Origin: Temnopleurus reevesii
Lineage: Eukaryota; Echinodermata; Echinoidea; Temnopleuroida; Temnopleuridae
Direction of reading: 5' to 3'
Length of the DNA stretch: 13,992 nucleotides
NCBI GenBank assembly: GCA_036244855.1
Contig: BQKZ01005902.1
Coordinates: 1-13,992, forward strand
Shown here: one piece after another, positions 8,308 through 13,992 of the stretch
Layout of the letters: every line of letters begins with the position of its first letter
How positions within the stretch are numbered: the first letter of the stretch is position 1
The notes under the pieces: model-generated
The model's database searches: none
Told to the model about the DNA's origin: nothing
Seen by the model: only the letters and a program-made list of their open reading frames with translations
Program-made: the position numbers and the translations under genes

Positions 8308-8760
8308 AAAAGCTTTATATACAGGTAGCTTTCTGTGTAATCACACTTGCACTTATTCTTCAAATATCTGTACACTCCATTCAGTATCTTAGAAAAGTCT
8401 AGAACTTTCTTTTTAATCCATCATATACATCACACTTGTATATGTACACATTTTAATACCCATCTATACGTTATAAGAAGCTTTTTAGAGCTTCTCCGTA
8501 ATCTACCATATACATGGACTTTCAATCTTCTGTGCCGTATATTAGAAAAGGCATTTTGGTGCTTTCTTTCCAATATACATGTACAAATTATTATCTGTTT
8601 GTAATACCTTCATTTCCATTTTAATACCTCATCATTGTATTCAAACGAAGCCTTTAAAAGCTTTCTCTCGATTCATACATCGCTATGTAATCTTCAATGC
8701 ATACGTAAATCTCTATGCATACATTTACCCACTTTCTCTCTGTGTATCTTATGAATATGC
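8308..8760. repeat. Degenerate minisatellite-like repeat, roughly 70-100-bp units
   Basis: The pattern AAAAG-CTTT..AGCTTTCT..TAATC..ATATACAT recurs with heavy divergence starting near 8311, 8393, 8477, 8545 and 8648. Recurring landmarks are AAGCTTT, CTTTCT, ACCATATACAT and TACACATTTTAATACC. Units vary in length, and I judged the alignment by eye. Confidence 0.4.
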
Positions 8761-8820
8761 GCATATCATTGTAACAATCTGTAACAAAACAACAAATTCA
8801 TTTCCGTTTAGACATATACG

Positions 8821-9200
8821 CAGGGATGCCAACTGTTCCAGAATACGCTTAATTAAGAGCAAAATTAAAATGTAAATCACCAAACAGTTGAACCAATTAT
8901 CTTTTTTTGAGAGTAAGGGGGTGTTGTTCAAAAGTTGCAATTGATTGCAAGTTGCAGTTGATCGGAAAGCGCCAATCAAAATCATTTTTTCATGCGTGTC
9001 TTCGTAAATGCGCATACTGTGCGCGAATAAAAATGCGTGTCACAATTTCTAAAGTTGCAGTACTGTTGATTTGCATTGATTTTTTAACAACACCCCCTAA
9101 GAATGATACTCATGTTCCTCTTCTGAGAAGATTATGTGGTTCAGCTGTCCAGTTGTTCACATTCAATATCATTCACATTCTGGAATGGTTGGCATCTCTG
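8821..9200. mobile_element. Second copy of the CAGRGATGCCAA-TIR element, interrupted by a MITE
   Basis: The left end is CAGGGATGCCAACTGTTCCA and the complement of the right end is CAGAGATGCCAACCATTCCA; both continue GAAT. They match the ends of the element at 7092-7278. Removing the inner insertion and its extra TAA (184 bases) leaves 196 bp, close to the 187 bp of the other copy. No target duplication is clear. The open frames across it mix two repeat sequences and are not genes. Confidence 0.72.
8917..9097. mobile_element. 181-bp Harbinger-type MITE with TAA target-site duplication
   Basis: The ends are GGGGGTGTTGTT and its perfect 12-bp inverted complement AACAACACCCCC. TAA flanks both sides (8914-8916 and 9098-9100), the three-base duplication typical of PIF/Harbinger elements. 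Sub-terminal sequence is rich in TTGCAA/TTGATTGCAA. It is non-coding and so would depend on transposase supplied elsewhere. It inserted into an older element of a different family. Confidence 0.82.
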
Positions 9201-9451
9201 TGTGGAAAAGTGGATGAGGGATTATTAACTCAATATAAACTAAAACAAATCTTCTTAAATTCTTAATGTTATTTTAAGAAATTCTTGGGAGTTATATGTT
9301 GGTTCATTCCATATATTTATCAAAGAGTTATCAAGAGTTGTTATGCTGTTTTCTTTTCAAACAATCAAATTCACTATTGATTGTAATATTAGAGTCTAAT
9401 TGATAAGATGTTTGGTTCTTTAAGAATAGTCCATCTTGAAGCTGTATACCG
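9201..9451. other. AT-rich intronic stretch, nothing recognised
   Basis: No coding signal, RNA gene or repeat was recognised between the interrupted TIR element and the next purine-rich tract. Confidence 0.5.
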
Positions 9452-9577
9452 TAGAAGGGGAGAGAGAGTATTGAACGAGGAAATGGTGGGAGATGGAGAG
9501 AGAGGAGGAGAGGGGGTGGGGCCGGGGTATGGAAGTGGAAGTGTGAGGGGCGAATAGAAAAGATAGAAAGAGAGAAA
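9452..9577. repeat. Purine-rich tract (GA/GGGG)
   Basis: The + strand is strongly purine-biased, with AGAGAGAGAGGAGGAGAGGG and GTGGGGCCGGGG, and ends in AGAAAGAGAGAAA. The antisense Pro/Leu/Ser frame is a consequence of this bias. It is comparable with the GA tracts at 7041 and 7336. Confidence 0.65.
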
Positions 9578-10078
9578 TATTGTACAATAATATTCTGATT
9601 CATTACTTTAGATGACATTAATACTTTAACAAACACATTTTCTTAAATTATGTGAAGTCCAAAGCTATTCCTTTAGAATGCGGCCATGTAATATAAGGAA
9701 AAGTACATTTATATTCTCGCTGCTTTATATTAATCAAAAGCTTGATATTATACCCTCTGCAACGTGTGCTGTGACCCGTAGGAAAAAGTTATAGTTTTTC
9801 TAGATAAATTGAACCTTCCTTTTAAACCAATACCAATGCTGTATTTAAATTATTGTTAACCTAGAATTTCTTTACTCAACTAAAGGTGCTTTAAATGTTT
9901 GAAATGTTCTGCAGATTGCATACCTTTCTATATCTCTTTCTGACTTGAACGACAAATAACGAACATTTTGGAATAGACGTCCAACTTTAATATATCCACT
10001 ATGCCATCCAACTTTTAGCTTCTACATATCCTGTGAATCGATATTTATGCTCCTTTTCAGAAATTCCTTTGCTGCTAA
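9578..10078. other. AT-rich intronic stretch, nothing recognised
   Basis: No long frame, no recognised domain and no repeat beyond simple AT-richness. Confidence 0.5.
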
Positions 10079-10290
10079 CATTAATAATAATAATAATAAT
10101 ATTTCGGATTTATATAGCGCCTTTTCGGTCAGTATTGACTGGTCAAAGCGCTTCCGATATTATTACCCGGTCACTGGATGGCAATGCAAGCCTTAGCATC
10201 TAGGCAGCCAAATAGGCGCTCACATCATATCGGATAATGTGCTGCTGTGTCCTACCGGTTCCCAATCACACCTGGGTAGAGTGCAGCTTT
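10079..10290 (+). repeat. TTATATAGCGC-type interspersed repeat, fullest copy
   Basis: A TAATAATAATAATAAT head is followed by GGATTTATATAGCGCCTTTT, CAAAGCGCTTCCGATATTAT, TACCCGGTCACTGG, CTACCGGTTCCCAATCACAC and CTGGGTAGAGTGCAGC. The box order matches the copy at 664-790, with the distal CCGG-flanked segment better kept. The first two boxes form an imperfect inverted pair. Confidence 0.72.
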
Positions 10291-11847
10291 GTGAATATTT
10301 CCAAATAAAGTGATATTGTGATTTGGTTTTTATTTTTATCCAATAGCATGCACTGGGATGATTGCGCAGAAGACGTACATAATGGATATAAAAAGGCACT
10401 GAAAAATAGTAGTGATTTCAGGCACTCTAGCTAAGAAGCTTAGATTGGGTTAGGGCAGTTTAGGTGCTTAACAGTTTGTGGAAAATGAATTACTCAAACA
10501 TGTGTGTGCCTGCTATTCCATTTTTTCTCTTCATTCAACAGCAATGCAGCCATTTGTTATCTGGCATCTGGAGAAGGATTGTTTTCAACATTATTCATCT
10601 TCATTTCCTACTTAAATGTACTTTAACCTGTCATTCTATTCTATTACTTCTAAGCGGTTCTGCTGCTGACCATGCTTTGATGCATATGATTTGGGAGCGA
10701 GGTTCTGATTGACATCTCAGTTGTTTATTCATAACTATTTGCTTCTTATTTTGCTTCATTTTATCCAAACAGCGCATCATGTAGGCTCGCCAGCATTGTA
10801 ATCAACATTGTAGATTTGTGCGCACATTCAACATGTACTCAATTGATGAATACACATTTCAATTTCGATCTCATTTCTTCAATGCTTTATGTGTCATGGC
10901 TGTTTCGATATTTCATTCTTCATTGGTGTATCTACTCATTACAATTGTTCTGATTTTATGATGTTTAAATTTAGATATATTTAGCAGAAGTTTCTGTATT
11001 GAAACAGAATTTCAATAACTGTAATTAGCTTAACTGTAAATTGAGCTCTCTGTAAATTTGATATTCATGATTATATATGAAAAATTATCTTAGAACTAAT
11101 GAGCTATATGCAACAAAGATGACTAGATTGGAAATCAAATAGGAAAATAATAATATTTGTGAATATATCAATATATGATACTTGGATATTTTTTTTGACT
11201 AGGGGATAGATTGCTTTTATTTTATTTGCTAGAGCCTAAATGAATATACATGGAAACTTATTCATGTTCTCATAGGCTTGTAGACATTATCAGTTCCAAT
11301 TTTTGATTGGCTTTTATGGATTTCTAATAATTCTAATGAAGTAATTGTGATTAGAGTGGGTTCATAACATACATGAGGTGTGCAGCAAATTGGAAGCCAA
11401 ACATAACACCAAAGCTGTTTAATTCATTCAGCTCCTTGGTTTTATTATTCAGAAGGATGTTTTGAGAAGAAAGCTTTTGATTGGAATACTTCCCTTGTGT
11501 CTCAAAAAATTTCAGGAGAATTCTGATTGAATCAGCTTTTTGGTATGTACAGGCCTTAGCATCAAGGGCCTTTTACAAAATATTATTGTGAAAAATAATA
11601 AAACAATTTTTTTTATATTGACATTGGTTTTCTTCAAGTTCATAACAATAGAATCTCATGAAGTAGACTTCCTTTATCTGGAGAAAAAATCAGCATTCAC
11701 CTCCAACGAACAAAGAAATAACACAAAAAGTATAATTGAAGATCCTAAAAAATAACGAAATTCTGTTTGAAACTGGTTTGTTTGGCTCTCAGTTTGCTGT
11801 TAGGGGGAATCTAACCGGTTGGTATCCAATGCATTAACCATTCACAG
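10291..11847. other. Intron C-D right part, nothing recognised
   Basis: AT-rich, with frames at 10464-10712 and 11540-11755 that lack motifs and phase-consistent splice sites. The CAACAG at about 10536-10541 could be an acceptor, but no convincing exon follows. No structured RNA was recognised. Confidence 0.5.
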
Positions 11848-12336
11848 CAGCCAGAAGCTGATCAGATCGTCCCAGACCAGATCACTCCTGACCAGGTCAT
11901 CCCTGACCAGTCGGCTCCGCCAATGACGCAGGACGAGGACCTGACCCCAGACCCGGTCAGAGCTGACTCACCAGAACCAGTCGAGGCCGGTTCCGACCAG
12001 AATGAACCAGTCAAGGAGACTGAGACAGAACAGCAGGAGCCGGTTACTGAAATCGACAAACCGATGACTATCGAGGAGATTGTTATAACACAACAGGAGG
12101 TTGTTGAAGTCGAGGCCGCTCCGCCCCCACCCCCGGAAGATGATGGGGATGATTCGTCAGAACCGTCACCACTCCTTTCCCGTTCGATCCCACCAGAACC
12201 GGTCGAGACAGGTTCCGACCAGCAGGAACCGGTACAGGAGGAGACCCCCAAGGTTGAATCAGCCCCTGGCTTTGTTATCAGAGGGGGCGTTGCCATGGTG
12301 ATAAATCTTGATGGAGCAGAGCCGGAGGATGACCAG
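11848..12336 (+). CDS. epb41: 4.1-family exon D: large acidic Pro/Glu-rich linker exon
   Basis: The exon encodes 163 residues from CAG at 11848 (162 if the NAGNAG is used at 11851), and the donor is CAG|gtttga. It starts with QPEADQIVPDQITPDQVIPD, a roughly five-residue P-D-Q repeat. It then carries two related blocks, EPVEAGSDQNEPVKE and EPVETGSDQQEPVQE. Between them is a run of five prolines followed by EDDGDDSSEPSP. The composition is strongly acidic and Pro/Gln-rich, typical of a disordered spacer. GC content is clearly above the flanking intron, as expected for coding sequence. No spectrin-actin-binding motif is recognisable. It continues in phase 0 into the CTD exon. The donor is weaker than the others (T at +3 and +4), which could favour alternative ends. 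Confidence 0.9.
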
Positions 12337-12467
12337 GTTTGAGATGCTTTCCAAACCTCGCATGGTTTCTTACCATTCTCTTTCTCTCATTGCGTGTGTG
12401 AATTACTGTCGGTTTCTATCTAACTGCATCTCATTGTCATCTCTATTTATCATTCATCTTATCGCAG

Positions 12468-12506
12468 GGCGCAGAGGAGGAGCCAATCACACTCATGGGA
12501 AATTAA
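12468..12506 (+). CDS. Candidate alternative terminal exon coding GAEEEPITLMGN-stop
   Basis: A pyrimidine-rich tract ending ATCGCAG precedes GGCGCAGAGGAGGAGCC. In phase 0, the phase left by exon D, it reads GAEEEPITLMGN and stops at TAA 12504-12506. No GT donor lies within the coding part, so it could only serve as a last exon. Splicing from exon D would give ...EDDQ-GAEEEPITLMGN, a protein without the CTD. An AATAAA at 12931 could serve the 3' UTR. The acidic composition fits the neighbours, but this rests on splice and phase logic only. Confidence 0.35.
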   Translation, partial: GAEEEPITLMGN

Positions 12507-12715
12507 TCTCCAATTAATTTAGTGATTTTAATCTGATTAACTCCATGATGATTCTAATGATTAATTTTACAGCACTAATCAAATCGATAGTTTTAGATAT
12601 TGATTTTGATTATAATCATTAATTCCAGTGATTCTAATTATTTATCTAGTTATTAATCATTGTTTTTATGATTATGATGATGGTGATGATCATTAATTCT
12701 TTTCATTCTTCCCAG
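12507..12715. repeat. AT-rich degenerate repeat dense in ATTAAT / TGATTCTAAT
   Basis: GATTAAT, TTAAT and TGATTCTAAT motifs recur many times, with GATGATTCTAATGATTAAT and CAGTGATTCTAATTATTTAT as two clear related units. It may be simple-sequence drift, or it may be a cluster of ATTA-core sites. Confidence 0.45.
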
Positions 12716-12745
12716 CTTCTAGTCGACTTCAATGTAGAGCAGTGA
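12716..12745 (+). CDS. Second candidate terminal exon coding LLVDFNVEQ-stop
   Basis: A clean pyrimidine tract (TTCTTTTCATTCTTCCCAG) precedes 30 bases that in phase 0 read LLVDFNVEQ and stop at TGA 12743-12745. As an alternative to the exon at 12468 it would also remove the CTD and use the same downstream AATAAA. Nine codons are far too few to judge by composition, so only the splice site supports it. Confidence 0.2.
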   Translation, partial: LLVDFNVEQ

Positions 12746-12930
12746 AGATATCATTTCAGTATTCATGTATAATTTTCTTTCCATGTACATGTATCTCATA
12801 CTGATTTCCATTTACAATACCTTTAACAAGTTAATTCAGTTGCCATTTTTCCAAATCAATATCCTGTTTTTATACAGTTCAATGACATGATGTTGATGTG
12901 TGTGCAGTGTGTATATGTGCCAGACAAAAG

Positions 12931-12936
12931 AATAAA
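12931..12936 (+). terminator. Possible poly(A) signal AATAAA for the alternative terminal exons
   Basis: AATAAAATAA is preceded by GTGTGTGCAGTGTGTATATG and followed by the T/GT-rich TTTGTTTAAAATTGATTTCT. It lies 425 and 186 bases after the two candidate stops. AATAAA is common by chance in AT-rich DNA, so confidence is limited. Confidence 0.35.
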
Positions 12937-13543
12937 ATAATTTGTTTAAAATTGATTTCTGCTGTTTCCAAATACTGATTTTAACAAAAAGATTTCAGGG
13001 AGAATGTTGTAATTATAGACTTAAACGTTTGAAAAGTGGATGATGAAAATCACTTAATTCAGAGTTGGAGTTTAATCCTTTCCTTCTCTCTTTTTTTTTG
13101 CAATGAGGTCTAAATTAGTTTCTGATTTTGCTTCATTTCAAATATTCATTTTCACATCATTTGTCATTTATTTAAATTGGTAAATTGTAATTGTAGGAAA
13201 CACTTCTCTTGAATGAATAAGATAATGGTTTTAAGGAGAGCATCCATTGGAATCCCATATTTCAGATCTACGTTTCATGAAATTGTCAGATTTTAGCAAA
13301 ATCAAACCACAAATTGGATTTTAAAGTCTTAGTCAATTTACACACCGCCCAAACATGTATTTAGAAGAATAAATGAAAAGGTGTTTAATTTTAAGATAAA
13401 GTTGTCATAGAATGCCATGTTTTAATTGTTACCAAGTCCTACATGGGAAATAGTAACATCTATTTTTGGCGCATTTAAGGGGTCTGAGTTAACTCAACTT
13501 GCCACAAATTTAATCCCTCTGATTGCATCTTTCTCTACCCTAG
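12937..13543. other. Intron D-E right part, nothing else recognised
   Basis: AT-rich non-coding sequence ending in the pyrimidine-rich acceptor of the CTD exon (CATCTTTCTCTACCCTAG). No frame, RNA or element was recognised. Confidence 0.55.
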
Positions 13544-13828
13544 GATGAGGAAGAAGAAGAGTTGGTTGCTGCCGCTCAGCCTGATGTTGAAGAAGAGGTG
13601 TCGCCCTTCGTCAAGACGGCCATGCTGGTCCAGCAGCAGCAGAGCACAGAGGATGATTCCAAACTCACCAGGGATGTCCCATACGTGAAGACAGAGAACA
13701 CCACCATCACCTATGAGAAGGAACCGGAGGATGCAGTCGATGGTGATGAGGATCCAGGGACGCTGATTAGCGCTCAGACGATGACGAGCGAAACGAGGTC
13801 CATGACGACTACCACGCACATTACTAAG
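13544..13828 (+). CDS. epb41: 4.1-family exon E: start and core of the 4.1 C-terminal domain
   Basis: The exon encodes 95 residues beginning DEEEEELVAAAQPD. Residues 21-25 (PFVKT) match the PLVKT segment of vertebrate 4.1. Residues 44-58 (DVPYVKTENTTITYE) match the DVPIVHTETKTITYE segment. Residues 69-84 (EDPGTLISAQTMTSET) and 88-95 (TTTTHITK) match the DPG-L-AQTITSET ... TTTTQITK core. This is the CTD, which in vertebrates binds NuMA, FKBP13 and some channels or receptors. The acceptor is a good pyrimidine tract ending CCCTAG and the donor is AAG|gttagg; the phase is 0-0. The remaining CTD half (TVKGG...RIVITGD in vertebrates) is absent and must be in a downstream exon. Vertebrate genes split this stretch over more than one exon, so a single exon here is a modest structural difference. 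Confidence 0.96.
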
Positions 13829-13864
13829 GTTAGGGGAGGGGAGTGGATTATGTCTTGGTCTTGG

Positions 13865-13905
13865 ATGATGAAGATATGATGATGATGATGATGGTGATGG
13901 TAAAG

Positions 13906-13970
<65 letters not shown>

Positions 13971-13992
13971 AGAGATGAAGATGGTATTGATG
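13865..13992. repeat. GAT/ATG trinucleotide microsatellite, continuing past the window end
   Basis: Long runs of GATGATGAT are interrupted by GGTGATGGTAAAG, GGT and AGAGATGAAG. It begins about 36 bases after the CTD exon donor, within the following intron. It could read as poly-Asp or poly-Met in some frames but is intronic by position. Confidence 0.92.

Larger units (their letters stand above)
5810..13828 (+). other. epb41: Protein 4.1 family gene, 3' portion (five exons, partial at both ends)
   Basis: This entry spans the supported part of one split gene. Protein 4.1 members are membrane-skeleton adaptors: an N-terminal FERM domain binds membrane proteins such as glycophorin/neurexin types, a central region may bind spectrin-actin, and the CTD binds partners such as NuMA and membrane receptors. 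Only the linker and most of the CTD are visible here. All five exons start and stop between codons, and joined they give one open frame of 359 codons. The introns are 770, 745, 4220 and 1207 bases. Upstream FERM exons and the final CTD exon should lie outside the window. Family assignment rests on the CTD exon; the upstream exons are linked by position, strand, phase and Thr-rich style. Whether this is the single ancestral invertebrate gene or one of several paralogues cannot be told here, so the symbol names the family only. Confidence 0.88.

Noticed and set aside
8749..9266. Opposing frames of 88 and 119 codons
   Set aside because: Both lie over the two nested non-coding elements; shared peptides with the frame at 6353 arise from the repeat, not a gene.
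11862..12296. Antisense frame of 144 codons rich in Ser/Gly/Thr
   Set aside because: It is the reverse shadow of exon D; the sense strand has splice sites, phase and family context.
5810..12336. A spectrin-actin-binding domain in the linker exons
   Set aside because: No exon resembles the basic/amphipathic SAB segment; the linker is acidic and Thr/Pro-rich.
13535..13819. Antisense frame opposite the CTD exon
   Set aside because: The sense strand encodes the recognisable 4.1 CTD, so the antisense frame is a shadow.
13865..13992. Coding poly-Asp or poly-Met tract
   Set aside because: It lies after a canonical donor and an in-frame stop, is pure trinucleotide repeat, and is intronic by position.

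Overview
The window reads as intron-rich, AT-rich animal DNA. It holds the 3' part of one gene on the + strand, a member of the protein 4.1 family (vertebrate EPB41/EPB41L, fly coracle). The key evidence is the exon at 13544-13828. Its translation contains VKTENTTITYE, then DEDPGTLISAQTMTSET, then TTTTHITK, which is the conserved 4.1 C-terminal domain (CTD). The host is probably a marine invertebrate deuterostome, most likely an echinoderm such as a sea urchin. That is inferred from the long introns, the many short inverted-repeat elements, and repeats with a TTATATAGCGC ... AAAGCGCTT core. The species is not proven by anything seen here.

Layout: 1-490 is a pyrimidine-rich, repeat-bearing tract. 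491-5809 is upstream intron (or 5' flank) with repeats and two weak candidate exons (495-545 and 2673-2723). Five well-supported exons follow, each bounded by AG/GT and each a whole number of codons in phase 0: 5810-5953 (48 codons), 6724-6768 (15), 7514-7627 (38), 11848-12336 (163) and 13544-13828 (95). The last exon of the CTD should lie beyond the right edge, and the FERM domain should lie to the left. The introns hold an old Harbinger-like MITE mosaic (6266-6607), a 187-bp terminal-inverted-repeat element (7092-7278), a second copy of that element (8821-9200) interrupted by a 181-bp Harbinger-type MITE with a TAA target duplication (8917-9097), and a GAT microsatellite running to the window end.

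Because every exon is symmetric (phase 0-0), any exon or combination can be skipped without a frameshift, which suits the heavy alternative splicing known for 4.1 genes. The exons between the FERM side and the CTD encode acidic, Thr-rich and Pro-rich linker rather than a recognisable spectrin-actin-binding domain. The most interesting signals concern splicing. The branch point and 3' splice site of the first exon are repeated in diverged tandem copies upstream. Two exons begin with NAGNAG acceptors. The intron before the CTD exon contains candidate alternative terminal exons with a poly(A) signal, which would make a protein lacking the CTD. No RNA gene, CRISPR array or complete second gene was found.
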